64,000 bases of DNA, from positions 1 through 64,000 of the forward strand of contig CACYHA010000011.1 of NCBI GenBank assembly GCA_902774035.1, given 5' to 3'. A model generated the notes under the pieces. It was not told the DNA's origin and did not search any database. It worked only from the letters and a program-made list of their open reading frames with translations. Shown piece by piece: positions 34,370 through 43,243 of the stretch; the first letter of the stretch is position 1; every line of letters begins with the position of its first letter. The translations under genes were made by a program, and so were the position numbers. The DNA is from Oscillospiraceae bacterium. GTDB lineage: Bacteria > Bacillota > Clostridia > Oscillospirales > Acutalibacteraceae.

Positions 34370-35731
34370 TTATTTGATCTTGATCGTGTTTTTGCAGCCG
34401 TGGAGCTGCGCCGCCTGCTTCATTGCAAGCGTGGGCACAAAAACGGTGCATTTATTCGGCAGGTATTTCACAAAGTTCGTGGTAGAAAGCTCCTCTTTTG
34501 TGTAGTTTGCGCCGCAATAATATACGCCGTACAAATAATAATCGCGGCCGAACATGTCAATGTCCGTGGAGCGGATATCGAGCGTTTTCAGATTTTTGCA
34601 CCCCTTGAACGGCCGTTCGGCAACGTATTCGATCCCTTCGGGCAAAACGACCCGTTCCAGCGAAGTGCAGCGCGCAAAGGCGTAGTTGCTGACGCTTTTC
34701 AGCTTGCCGACCGTGCGCAGCGTTTTCAAATTCGTGCAGTCCTGAAACGCACGGTGCATGATATGGATGCCAGCGGTCTTTTTGGGGAAAGTCACGCTTT
34801 CCAGCGCGTTGCAGTTCTGGAATGCCCCGCCGCCGATCCACAATCGCGGATATTTCTTAACGGAAAGGAAGGTCAAATCTTTGAGCTTTTTGCAGTTTGC
34901 GAACGCATTCGACATGGCGTAATAATCCAAATCGCCGCCCGCGCCGACTATGCTCAGCGCGCCGGACAGGGTCAGCGTTTCAAAGCCGCAGCCGTAAAAC
35001 GCATCGCCGATGATGCAGGAAATGCTTTCCATGTGCGGGAAAGAAGCCAGCTTTCTGCAATTTTTGAACGCGGCGGCCCGCACGGTTTTCACATTGCCGG
35101 CGCCGACGATCTTTTTGAGATTCATGCAGTTTTCAAAGGCAGAATCGTAGATGATGCCCACGGTGGACGGTAGCTTGACGGTTTTGAGCGCCGTGAAATT
35201 GCGGAACGCGAAGTACGGCACAGCGGTGATGCCCTCGTCAAGAATGACCTTGGTCACCTTGTCGTTGGCGAATTCCGCCGCTTCGTCTTTTGCGGGCAGC
35301 GGAACCGTTTGGTCGCAGGGAAGCACCGTCACCGGCAGACCGTTCACCGTGGCCGGAATGTGCAGCACGGTCGCGGTGCGTTCGGTCTCGTCGCTGTCAA
35401 AAAAGTCGATCAGCCGATAAGAGAACTCATTCGGGCGGAAGCGGCTCACGGGCGCTTTGAAAAACACCATATGGTCAATGATCTCAATGTCCGGATCCTG
35501 CGTATAAAAGGCGCGAAACGAACGGTCAAACGCGCCGCGGTCGCTGTATTCGTTGCCGTGCGCCCATTTGAGATAGGCTTCCGGCAATTCCGGCGCTTCG
35601 GTCGATTCGGCTGCTGCGGACACTGTTTCTTCGTTGGCCGCAGCTTCCGGCGGGGCGTCCTCTGCAAAGGCAGGCACAAGGCAGCTCAGACACAGCAGCA
35701 TCACCAACAGCAGAGCAATCAGTTTCTTCAT
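34370..35731 (-). CDS. Exported LRR protein (LRR-C)
   Basis: 453 aa. A signal peptide (LLLCLSCLVPAFAED) is followed by an acidic/alanine-rich spacer and LRR_5 repeats ending NKCTVFVPTLAMKQAAQLHGCK. It is the paralogue of LRR-B without the FN3 domain. The ATG at 35731 is chosen over the GTG at 35737 because GAGGAG is 8 nt from the ATG but only 2 nt from the GTG. It lies 36 nt upstream of LRR-B in the operon. Confidence 0.8.
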   Translation of the reverse strand: MKKLIALLLVMLLCLSCLVPAFAEDAPPEAAANEETVSAAAESTEAPELPEAYLKWAHGNEYSDRGAFDRSFRAFYTQDPDIEIIDHMVFFKAPVSRFRPNEFSYRLIDFFDSDETERTATVLHIPATVNGLPVTVLPCDQTVPLPAKDEAAEFANDKVTKVILDEGITAVPYFAFRNFTALKTVKLPSTVGIIYDSAFENCMNLKKIVGAGNVKTVRAAAFKNCRKLASFPHMESISCIIGDAFYGCGFETLTLSGALSIVGAGGDLDYYAMSNAFANCKKLKDLTFLSVKKYPRLWIGGGAFQNCNALESVTFPKKTAGIHIMHRAFQDCTNLKTLRTVGKLKSVSNYAFARCTSLERVVLPEGIEYVAERPFKGCKNLKTLDIRSTDIDMFGRDYYLYGVYYCGANYTKEELSTTNFVKYLPNKCTVFVPTLAMKQAAQLHGCKNTIKIK

Positions 35732-35747
35732 ATTCACTACTCCTCGT

Positions 35748-35773
35748 GTTCAATTTTCAACTTTCAATTTTTG
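35748..35773. repeat. AATTTTCAA-type short repeat
   Basis: Tandem CAATTTTCAACTTTCAATTT lies between LRR-C and LRR-A'. The same A+T-rich motif flanks 52229-52435 and occurs at 59078-59114. Confidence 0.5.
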
Positions 35774-35774
35774 C

Positions 35775-36953
35775 CTACGCGGCGATTTCGGCCTTGCTGT
35801 GCAGCGCCTCCTCCTGCACCATGCGCAGCATGTCTTCGTTCTGGACATAGATCATGCAGTCGTTGCGCAGAAAGTCGATGAAGCTGCTGTCAAGGAAATA
35901 TTCGTTGTAGTGCGCCAGACTGTCTTTGAGCAGATCCGGGTTTTCGCTTTTGAGATACACGGTCTTGATGCGCGGGCAGGCGAGGAAGGCATAGGGGTGC
36001 ACGTACTCGATGCCGGCAGGGATCGTGAATTCCGTGAGGCTGTAGCAGCCCAGAAACGCGCCGTTGCCGATGATCTTCACCTTGTCCGTGTTTTTGAGCG
36101 CGGAAAGGTTCCAGCAGTTTTCAAACGCGTCGGCGTCCAGGCAGACGGCCGAAAGGTTCTTGGAAAACACCACGGTTTTCAGATTGTGGCAGTCGGCGAA
36201 CATCAGCTCTCCGACGATGCAGCCTTTGCCCTTTTCCGTGCAGCGGAAGGAGACCTTTTCCAGCGCCCAGGAGCCGGAGAACACGCCGTCGCCGAACTGT
36301 GCGGCAGCCGGAAGGGTGATCTTTTTGAAGCGCGATTCACTGAACGCGAAATCGCCGATGTATTCCAGCGTGTCGGGCAGGTTCAGGTTCTTGATATAGC
36401 CGCAGCCCCGGAAGGCGTTGTCCCGGATGCGGGTCAGCTTGTCGCTCATATGGAGCTCCTGCAGCGACCGGCAGTTCATGAATGTGCCTTCGGGGATCTC
36501 TGTGACGGAATCCGGCAGCGTGATGGAACGCACGCCGGAAAAGCCCGCAAAGGCGTAGGTGTTCAGCATCTCGATCGACTGCGGGATCACGAGCTTGCGC
36601 GTTTTCGGGCTGGCGCAGCCGCCGTCGCTCGGGCCGTTCTCGCCGTCGGCCTCGCCGGGAAGGTTCACACGGATCGCGCGCACCGGGTATTTGCCGATCT
36701 TGTCCGCGATCTTGACGGTCTTGGCGATCTTCGGGTCGTTGGCGGCTTCGTCGGTGTCAAAGTAGTCGATTACGGCGTAGAAGCGTTCCTTGCCGTTTTG
36801 TCCCGCGGAGTTGAGCTGATAGACCACGTGGTCCACGATTTTGACGGTTTTCGTCTCCTTGTAGGGACGTTTGGATGCGATGGCTCCGGCGCTGAAGCAG
36901 AACGCGCAGAGCAGGGTGATGAGGGCGAACAGAAAGAACAGTTTCTTTTTCAT
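35775..36953 (-). CDS. Exported LRR protein (LRR-A')
   Basis: 392 aa. It has a signal peptide almost identical to LRR-A's and about seven LRR_5 repeats (NAFRGCGYIKNLNLPDTLEYIG and similar); the last 30 residues match LRR-A. The YAVIDYFDTDEAANDPKIAKTVKI block before the repeats is shared by both and, in diverged form, by LRR-B and -C. The ATG follows AAAAGGAG. It is the first LRR gene after the anti-sigma gene, 102 nt downstream of it; a short GC hairpin in that gap (about 37006-37023) might be a partial terminator. Confidence 0.8.
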   Translation of the reverse strand: MKKKLFFLFALITLLCAFCFSAGAIASKRPYKETKTVKIVDHVVYQLNSAGQNGKERFYAVIDYFDTDEAANDPKIAKTVKIADKIGKYPVRAIRVNLPGEADGENGPSDGGCASPKTRKLVIPQSIEMLNTYAFAGFSGVRSITLPDSVTEIPEGTFMNCRSLQELHMSDKLTRIRDNAFRGCGYIKNLNLPDTLEYIGDFAFSESRFKKITLPAAAQFGDGVFSGSWALEKVSFRCTEKGKGCIVGELMFADCHNLKTVVFSKNLSAVCLDADAFENCWNLSALKNTDKVKIIGNGAFLGCYSLTEFTIPAGIEYVHPYAFLACPRIKTVYLKSENPDLLKDSLAHYNEYFLDSSFIDFLRNDCMIYVQNEDMLRMVQEEALHSKAEIAA

Positions 36954-37055
36954 AACGGTACACTCCTTTTAGATATTCAGTCAGTTTTTTATGCATACGC
37001 GCCGCCCGCGGACGGCGGAAAGCATCGGAGGTAAAACGGGAACGATGCCGGTTCG

Positions 37056-37964
37056 TCAATCCGTTCCGGCAACCGGAACGAACACCAGAGCGCGGCCGTC
37101 GTCCGTCTTCAGCAGCAGACAGCGGCAGAAGGTTTCGTCGACGAGCCGGAACACTTCGCCCGAAAGACCGAGCAGCGCGAGATTTCCTTCGAAATCGGCG
37201 GTGTTCCCGAGGAATTCGCCGGGCTCCGCCGCGTCCGCGCCGTCCGGATCGTCCTGCACATAGCAGTGGTTCTGAATTTTGATCCAGCCGCAGGCGTTGT
37301 CTTCCACGGCGGCTTTCAGCCGTGCGCGCGAAGCGGTCAGGCTCGCTGCGTCGGGAGCAAGCGTTCTTGTGCTTGTCCGGGCGTCGGCGGTGCTGTTCTC
37401 GCTCGGTTCGTCCGTCGGCGTGTCGCCGGGTTCGGTCGGCTCCGTCGGGAGCGGCGCGGTCGTTTCCGTGGCGGAAGATGCGGCGCCGGTGGTCGTTTGG
37501 GTCGGAGCCGGGCCGTCCGTCGGCGCCTTTGTGCCGGTTTCGCCCGGAAGGGCAGACGTCGTTTCGCCGGGAGAAGCAGCGGAGCTTGCCGCTGTTTGCG
37601 ACGCTGTGCCGCTTTGCGCAGCCCGGGTCACTGCGGCGCCGGACTCCTTCGGATTTGTTGTGCGCGAACCCGGGGCTGCATTTTGCGTGCTTGTGGGGGC
37701 GGGATCCGGTTCGGTCTCTGAAATTGTTTCTCCGCTTTGCGCGGTTGTGGCTGTTTGGGGTGCGTTGGAAGAGGCGGGGAGCACGGGCGGTGTTTTGCGG
37801 GGCATCAGACCCTTTGTGATCCCGAAGGCGGAAAAGAGGATCACCGCCGCCAGCACGGCAAACGCTGCGCGCGTCTTGATTCTTTGCTGCCGCTCTCTTT
37901 TTTGCCGCAGGCAGGCCTCGCCCTTTTGAAAGACGTCGTCGGCGACCTCAAGATATGTCTTCAT
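37056..37964 (-). CDS. Probable transmembrane anti-sigma factor
   Basis: 302 aa. A short basic cytoplasmic N-terminus (1-31) with a LRQKRERQQRIK segment is followed by one helix (about 32-52), then a threonine/serine/proline/alanine-rich linker of about 140 residues and a C-terminal globular domain of about 90 residues. It overlaps the ECF sigma gene by 4 nt, the arrangement of membrane-bound anti-sigma factors that hold the sigma factor until an external signal triggers release. The cytoplasmic part is shorter than a zinc-binding anti-sigma domain and has no HxxxCxxC motif, so the mechanism would be different. Direct evidence of function is only the context. Confidence 0.6.
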   Translation of the reverse strand: MKTYLEVADDVFQKGEACLRQKRERQQRIKTRAAFAVLAAVILFSAFGITKGLMPRKTPPVLPASSNAPQTATTAQSGETISETEPDPAPTSTQNAAPGSRTTNPKESGAAVTRAAQSGTASQTAASSAASPGETTSALPGETGTKAPTDGPAPTQTTTGAASSATETTAPLPTEPTEPGDTPTDEPSENSTADARTSTRTLAPDAASLTASRARLKAAVEDNACGWIKIQNHCYVQDDPDGADAAEPGEFLGNTADFEGNLALLGLSGEVFRLVDETFCRCLLLKTDDGRALVFVPVAGTD

Positions 37965-38509
37965 TCCAAAACACCTTCTTTCGATAATTCCTCTTTCAGC
38001 GCTTTTTTTGCGCGGTGCAGCAGCACGCTGACATTGTTGGGACTCTTTTTCATGATCTGCGCGATCTCTTTGTCGCGGAGGTCTTCAAAGTATTGCAGCC
38101 AAAGGACCTGGCGATATTCCGGCTTCAGCCGGTGCATCGCGGCATAGAGCTGCACACGCGCTTCGCTTTGAAAATAGCTTTGCTCCGGGTCCCAGGTCTG
38201 CGCCGCCAGCTCCGGCTGCGCTTCGAGCGAAACCGTTTTTTGCCTTTTTTCTTTTCGGATCCGTTCGCGGGCAACGTTTCTTCCGATGGCGTAAAGCCAG
38301 GTTTTGAAGGAAGACTTTTCGGAAAAGCGCGGCTTTTTGACATACAGGCGAACGAAGGTGTCTTCCATCAACTCCTCCGCAAGCGAGAGGTCACCCACAA
38401 AACCGCTCAGAAAATACGTCAGCCCGTCTTTGTAATCGCGTATGATTTCAACAAGAGCGTCATTGTCACCGTTCAGAAAGCAGTTGTATCTGCCAGCTCC
38501 GTGATCCAT
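37961..38509 (-). CDS. ECF-type RNA polymerase sigma factor
   Basis: 182 aa. Region 2 includes the DYKDGLTYFLSGFVGDLSLAEELMEDTFVRLY core and KTWLYAIGRNVARERIRK; region 4 is LKPEYRQVLWLQYFEDLRDKEIAQIMKKSPNNVSVLLHRAKKAL, the helix-turn-helix that reads the -35. It probably directs its own operon: a TGTAAGAATCC motif lies 62-72 bp upstream. It is the first gene of a six-gene minus-strand operon (sigma, anti-sigma, four LRR proteins), so the regulon may be the surface LRR set. Confidence 0.92.
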   Translation of the reverse strand: MDHGAGRYNCFLNGDNDALVEIIRDYKDGLTYFLSGFVGDLSLAEELMEDTFVRLYVKKPRFSEKSSFKTWLYAIGRNVARERIRKEKRQKTVSLEAQPELAAQTWDPEQSYFQSEARVQLYAAMHRLKPEYRQVLWLQYFEDLRDKEIAQIMKKSPNNVSVLLHRAKKALKEELSKEGVLE

Positions 38510-38570
38510 CTGTTTTTCCTTTGCCTTTCCGAAAGAGGGTTCTTTCTGTTACTTAGTGCTTTTTCCCGCC

Positions 38571-38581
38571 GGATTCTTACA
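38571..38581 (-). promoter_or_regulatory. Candidate ECF promoter element
   Basis: On the minus strand TGTAAGAATCC (38581-38571) precedes the sigma gene. The same 11-mer precedes the response regulator at 7656-7666. Its role as a -35 element is inferred; a matching -10 was not identified with confidence. Confidence 0.35.
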
Positions 38582-38656
38582 GAAGATCTGCATTTTTTTT
38601 GAAAAAGCAACCGTAGAGATCCGATCGACTGCAGCGCCGCGCCCGAAAGCGGGAAG

Positions 38657-38841
38657 AAAAATGCGCGGCCTTTTGAGCCGCGCACTGTAAAAATACATGA
38701 CTCATTGTTGCCACACAATTTCATAACCGCTCATACAAGCACGAAATGAGAGTCCGTATCTTTACATTCATAAAAATACGCACTTAATATGAGCTTATAC
38801 GGTTATGCTGCAAAACATCGTAGCTTTGCGTTTGTGTGGCA
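38657..38841 (-). ncRNA. Candidate standalone structured RNA
   Basis: Minus-strand transcript between its own promoter and terminator, with no ORF. P1: 38840-38832 with 38718-38710 (GCCACACAA/TTGTGTGGC). P2: GCAAA/TTTGC (38829-38825 with 38814-38810). P3, long arm: CATAACCG/CGGTTATG (38807-38800, 38729-38722), CTCATA/TATGAG, AAGTGCG/CGTGCTT and a terminal GTATTTTT/AAAGATAC stem. Several pairs are G-U on the minus strand but would be C-A on the plus strand, so the RNA is minus-strand. Terminator: TGCGCGGC/GCCGCGCA (38662-38684) then TTTTT. It is not 6S, SRP, tmRNA or RNase P RNA by any motif I can see. Confidence 0.6.
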
Positions 38842-38846
38842 CCCTT

Positions 38847-38875
38847 ACTATAGCATATCGCGCGGCAAAATGCAA
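38847..38875 (-). promoter_or_regulatory. Promoter of the candidate RNA
   Basis: On the minus strand TTGCAT (38875-38870) and TATAGT (38852-38847) are 17 bp apart; the expected start falls at the first base of P1. Confidence 0.75.
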
Positions 38876-38993
38876 GCCCCGGGGCAAGGAATGTCAACAA
38901 CTGTTGAAAAACCGAAGGAAACCCCGCACAGAGGTCGCCTCTGCGCGATACGGCGCTTTTTTCGTTTCTTTTTTAATTTTTGCTGTTTTCCTC

Positions 38994-39022
38994 TTGCCTT
39001 TTTCGCAAAAATTTGCGATAAT
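38994..39022 (+). promoter_or_regulatory. gltX promoter
   Basis: TTGCCT (38994-38999) and GATAAT (39017-39022) are 17 bp apart. Nothing else is recognised between the RNA promoter and this one. Confidence 0.6.
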
Positions 39023-39053
39023 ATACTGAATAGATTTCTTTGAGGTGATCCCT

Positions 39054-40715
39054 TTGACTGAACATGAAAGGCTCGCGGCCCTGCTGTTTCCCGATGTGAC
39101 GGAAACGGTGGAGGATCTGGAAGCCCGTTTTCCCGCCCGCAATTTGAAAGAGGGTGCGCGCGTGACCCGCTTTGCTCCGTCGCCCACCGGCTTTTTGCAC
39201 ATCGGCGGCCTGTTTTCCGCTCTGATCTCGAAGCTGAACGCGGCAACGACCGGCGGCGTTTTTCTGCTGCGCATTGAAGACACCGACAAAAAGCGCGAGA
39301 TCACCGACGGCGTTTCCGAGATCATCAAGGGTCTGGGCGCCTTCGGCATCGACATCGACGAGGGAGTGATCGGCTTTGAACAGGAGACCGGCGATTACGG
39401 GCCCTATCAGCAGAGCCGCCGCGCCGGGATCTACCATGTGGTTGCAAAACGTCTGGTGGAACAGGGCCTCGCCTATCCCTGCTTTTGCTCGGAGGAAACG
39501 CTTTCCGCCATCCGTGAGGAACAGGAAAAGGCCGGTACCCCCATCAAGGGCTATTTCGGCAAATGGGCCCGCTGCCGCGACCTGACGTTCGAGCAGCAAA
39601 GGGAGCGCATCGAAAGCGGCGCCCCCTACACGCTGCGCCTGCGCTCCTTCGGTTCGGAGGATAAGCGCATCAGCTTTGACGATCTTATCAAGGGCAAAAT
39701 CGAGATGCCCGAAAACACGCAGGACGTGGTGCTGCTCAAGACCGACGGCATCCCGACCTATCACTTTGCCCACGCGGTGGACGACCACTTCATGCGCACG
39801 ACCCATGTCATCCGCGGCGACGAGTGGATCTCCTCTGTGCCGCTGCACATTCAGCTCTTCAAAACCTGCGGCTTCCGTGTGCCGAAATACGCCCACATCT
39901 CTCCCGTGATGAAGGAAGAGAACGGCGGCAAGCGAAAGCTTTCCAAGCGAAAGGATCCCGAAGCGGCCGTGACCTACTACGCCGAACAGGGCTACCCGAA
40001 GGAGAGCGTGCTGGAATATCTGCTGACGCTGGCGAATTCCAACTTTGAGGACTGGCGAAGGGCAAACCCCGACGCGCCCCAGAGCGATTTCCCGTTCAAC
40101 CTCAAAAAGATGAGCGTCTCCGGCGCGCTGTTCGATCTGACGAAGCTCACCGACGTGAGCAAAAACGTCATCTCCCGCTTCACCGCCGAAAAGGTTCTGG
40201 CCGACACGCTGGCCTGGGCAAAGGAATACGACCCGGTGCTGGCCGAATTGCTCGGCGCGGACGAAGCGTTTGCAAAAGCGATCTTTTCCATCGACCGCGG
40301 CACAGCCAAGCCCCGCAAGGACATCGGCAAATGGAACGAGGTGCGCGACTATGCGGCTTATTTCTACGACGCCCTTTACGAAAACGATCTTTCCGCCCTG
40401 CCGGAGAACCTGACGAAGGCGCAGTGCGCCGAGATCCTGTCGGCGTATCTTGCGGTCTATGATCCGGCGGACGACAAGGACGGCTGGTTCGCCCGCATCA
40501 AGGACCTGTGCGAACCCCTGGGCTACACGCCGAACGTCAAAGAATACAAGAAGAACCCCGACGCTTTCAAGGGTCACGTGGGCGATGTTTCCACCGTGAT
40601 CCGCGTGGCGGTCACCGGGCGGCGCAACACGCCCGACCTTTATTCGATCCTGCAGATCCTCGGCGAACAGACCGTGCGCGCACGTCTGAACGCCGCGATC
40701 GAAGCGCTCTCATAA
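39054..40715 (+). CDS. gltX: Glutamyl-tRNA synthetase
   Basis: 553 aa, a class I synthetase of the longer form common in Clostridia. RFAPSPTGFLHIGGLFSALI holds the HIGH-equivalent HIGG (about 44-47); KRKLSKRKDPEA is the KMSKS loop. The catalytic and anticodon-binding domains are present. The TTG start at 39054 is preferred: GAGGTGATC, a long match to the anti-Shine-Dalgarno, ends 5 nt upstream, and the alternative GTG at 39045 lies inside that match. glnS follows after 17 nt, so a GatCAB route for Gln-tRNA is not required by this pair. Confidence 0.95.
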   Translation: MTEHERLAALLFPDVTETVEDLEARFPARNLKEGARVTRFAPSPTGFLHIGGLFSALISKLNAATTGGVFLLRIEDTDKKREITDGVSEIIKGLGAFGIDIDEGVIGFEQETGDYGPYQQSRRAGIYHVVAKRLVEQGLAYPCFCSEETLSAIREEQEKAGTPIKGYFGKWARCRDLTFEQQRERIESGAPYTLRLRSFGSEDKRISFDDLIKGKIEMPENTQDVVLLKTDGIPTYHFAHAVDDHFMRTTHVIRGDEWISSVPLHIQLFKTCGFRVPKYAHISPVMKEENGGKRKLSKRKDPEAAVTYYAEQGYPKESVLEYLLTLANSNFEDWRRANPDAPQSDFPFNLKKMSVSGALFDLTKLTDVSKNVISRFTAEKVLADTLAWAKEYDPVLAELLGADEAFAKAIFSIDRGTAKPRKDIGKWNEVRDYAAYFYDALYENDLSALPENLTKAQCAEILSAYLAVYDPADDKDGWFARIKDLCEPLGYTPNVKEYKKNPDAFKGHVGDVSTVIRVAVTGRRNTPDLYSILQILGEQTVRARLNAAIEALS

Positions 40716-40732
40716 CAAAGGAGGGACAAGCC

Positions 40733-42382
40733 ATGGAAGAACAGATTTCCAATTTCATTCACGATTTTATTGACGAAGACCTGCAAAACGGCGTCTACGA
40801 CCATGTGCAGACCCGTTTCCCGCCCGAGCCGAACGGCTACCTCCACATCGGCCACGCCAAGGCGATCCAGATCAATTTCACCACGGCGAAGAAATACGGC
40901 GGCATCTGCAACCTGCGTCTGGACGACACGAACCCCTCCAAGGAGGACGTGGAATATGTGGACGCCATCAAGGAGGACATTCAGTGGCTGGGCTACCGGT
41001 GGAACGAGGTCTACTACGCGTCGAGCTACTTCGAGTTCATCCACGACTGCGCGATCAGGCTCATTGAGCTGGGCAAGGCCTATGTGGATGATTCCACGGC
41101 CGAAGAGATCCGCGCCGCCCGGGGCACGCTGACCGAGCCGGGCAGGGAAAGCCCCTATCGGGAGCGTTCCGTGGAAGAAAACCTCGACCTTTTCCGCCGC
41201 ATGACCACCGGCGAATTCCCCGACGGCGCCCGTGTGCTGCGCGCGAAGATCGATATGGCCGCGCCGAACATCAACATGCGCGACCCGGTGATCTATCGCA
41301 TCGCCCACATCTCCCATCATCAGACCGGCGACAAATGGTGCGTCTATCCGCTCTATGACTTTGCGCATCCGCTGTCGGACTACAGGGAAGGTGTGACGCA
41401 CTCTCTGTGCTCGCTGGAATTCGAAAACCACAGACCCCTCTACGACTGGTTTCTGCGTGCGCTCGATCTGCCGCAGCCGCCGCGCCAGATCGAATTCGCC
41501 CGGCTGAACCTCAACTACTGCCTGACGAGCAAGCGCAAATGTCTGCAGCTTGTAAACGAGGGCATCGTGGACGGCTGGGACGACCCGCGCATGGCGACGC
41601 TGTGCGGTATGCGCCGCCGCGGCTACCCGGCCGAAGCGGTGCGCGACTTTATCAACCGCGTGGGCGTTTCCAAGGCCTACTCCGTGGTGGATTTTGGGCT
41701 GCTGGAAGCCTGCGTGCGCGACAACCTCAACCGGAACGCTCCGCGCTGTATGGCCGTTCTTCGGCCGCTGAAGGTCATTATCGACAACTACCCCGAAGAT
41801 CTGGTCGAGGACATCGAGCTGCCCGTCCATCAGGACAGACCGGAGCTCGGCACCCGGATCACGAAGTTTTCAAAGATCCTTTATGTGGAGCAGGAGGATT
41901 TCATGATCGAGCCCCCGAAGAAATATTTTCGTCTCTTCCCCGGCAACGAGGTGCGTCTGCGCGGCGCCTACTTTGTGAAATGCACCGGCTACGACACCGA
42001 CGAAAGTGGCAGCGTCACGGCGGTTCACTGCACCTATGACCCGGCAAGCAAGGGCGGCAATTCCCCCGACGGCCGCAAGGTCAAGGGCACGCTGCACTGG
42101 GTCAGCGAAAGCGGCAGCGTGCCGTTTGAAGCGCGGCTGTATGACCGGCTGTTCCTCGCCGAGAACCCGTCGGACGAGAGCAAAGGTTCCTTCAAGGACA
42201 ACCTCAACCCCGATTCTCTGACGGTGCTCACCGGCTGCCGGCTGGAAAGCGGCGTGTCCGGATTAAAACCGGGCGACACCTTCCAGTTCATGCGCCAGGG
42301 CTACTTCTGTGTGGACACCTGTGCCACGGCGGACAACCTCGTTTTCAACCGCACGGTCCAACTGAACTCCTCTTGGAAATAA
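40733..42382 (+). CDS. glnS: Glutaminyl-tRNA synthetase
   Basis: 549 aa. RFPPEPNGYLHIGHAKAIQINF contains the HIGH motif; the GlnRS-specific DDTNPSKEDVEYVDAI, WLGYRW and MRDPVIYRIAHISHHQTGDKWCVYPLYDFAHPLSD blocks distinguish it from GluRS. The KMSKS equivalent is LTSKRKCLQL. The C-terminal double beta-barrel that reads the anticodon is complete. GGAGG precedes the ATG at 40733; an upstream in-frame extension would overlap gltX. Confidence 0.97.
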   Translation: MEEQISNFIHDFIDEDLQNGVYDHVQTRFPPEPNGYLHIGHAKAIQINFTTAKKYGGICNLRLDDTNPSKEDVEYVDAIKEDIQWLGYRWNEVYYASSYFEFIHDCAIRLIELGKAYVDDSTAEEIRAARGTLTEPGRESPYRERSVEENLDLFRRMTTGEFPDGARVLRAKIDMAAPNINMRDPVIYRIAHISHHQTGDKWCVYPLYDFAHPLSDYREGVTHSLCSLEFENHRPLYDWFLRALDLPQPPRQIEFARLNLNYCLTSKRKCLQLVNEGIVDGWDDPRMATLCGMRRRGYPAEAVRDFINRVGVSKAYSVVDFGLLEACVRDNLNRNAPRCMAVLRPLKVIIDNYPEDLVEDIELPVHQDRPELGTRITKFSKILYVEQEDFMIEPPKKYFRLFPGNEVRLRGAYFVKCTGYDTDESGSVTAVHCTYDPASKGGNSPDGRKVKGTLHWVSESGSVPFEARLYDRLFLAENPSDESKGSFKDNLNPDSLTVLTGCRLESGVSGLKPGDTFQFMRQGYFCVDTCATADNLVFNRTVQLNSSWK

Positions 42383-42397
42383 GGAAAGGATGATTGT

Positions 42398-43144
42398 ATG
42401 AAACTCGCATATCGGATCACCACGCCGATCCTCGCTGTCGGCGCCGTGGTGATGGGCATCTTTCTCAAGCTGTTCACCTTTGTGGTCGGCAGCACGGACG
42501 AGACGATCAACAACCTGATCGGCGCCGTGACCCAGCTCACCGACAAGCTGGACACGAAATTCGAATACTCCGCCTTTGAATTGATCAAAATGCTGCTCGG
42601 CGGCCCTGCCAACCCGGAGGCCGACACCACCTTTCAGGAGGCGGCCGGCGCCATCATTCCCGATCTGATCGCCTTCTCCGTCGTGTTCGTTCTGATTTTG
42701 CTGGTGATGCTTGCCGCAGGCGTGCTCGGCGCGCTGGCAAACAGCAAAAAGCGCCGCAACGTGGTGATGATCGTCAGCGCCGCAGGCCTTGTGCTCTGCT
42801 TTGCCGCCATCATCATCTCCAACGACGCATTTCAAAAGATCGTTGACGGCAAGGTCAGCCTTTCCCGTCTGGTCTCGCTGATGAGCGAAAATGTTCTGGC
42901 GACCCTCGCAACGGCTATCATCTCCGTCACGAGCGCCACCCTCTCGGCAGGGTTTTACGCGGTGTTCGGCATGTTCCTGGTCATCATTCTCTGGACGATT
43001 TTTGCCAACTTCCTGATTCAGAACCCCATCCATCCCAGCAAGGCATACCGCCGCAAGAACCCGAAGCGCACCGTGGTCAGAACCCCGAAAAAGGATGCGC
43101 CGCAGGAAAAAGCGGCCAATCCGCCGAAGGAAGCAGAAGCCTGA
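42398..43144 (+). CDS. Conserved multi-spanning membrane protein
   Basis: 248 aa; not recognised. Helices are predicted at about 5-31, 91-115, 122-142 and 190-212, with an extracytoplasmic loop between the first two and a basic, proline/lysine-rich cytoplasmic tail (NPKRTVVRTPKKDAPQ). AAAGGA precedes the ATG. It is 15 nt after glnS and probably co-transcribed with gltX-glnS. Confidence 0.75.
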   Translation: MKLAYRITTPILAVGAVVMGIFLKLFTFVVGSTDETINNLIGAVTQLTDKLDTKFEYSAFELIKMLLGGPANPEADTTFQEAAGAIIPDLIAFSVVFVLILLVMLAAGVLGALANSKKRRNVVMIVSAAGLVLCFAAIIISNDAFQKIVDGKVSLSRLVSLMSENVLATLATAIISVTSATLSAGFYAVFGMFLVIILWTIFANFLIQNPIHPSKAYRRKNPKRTVVRTPKKDAPQEKAANPPKEAEA

Positions 43145-43243
43145 GAAGAAGTCATTGAAAAAGGACGCTCCAGAGGGGAATCTCTCTGAAAGCGCCCTTT
43201 CTGTTTTTGAAGGGTTCTTCTGCGGCAAGTTTTTTCTGCGCAG

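Noticed and set aside
38657..38841. 6S RNA
   Set aside because: The central region is strongly asymmetric (about 25 versus 4 nt) and carries a side hairpin, giving a three-way junction instead of a symmetric open bubble.
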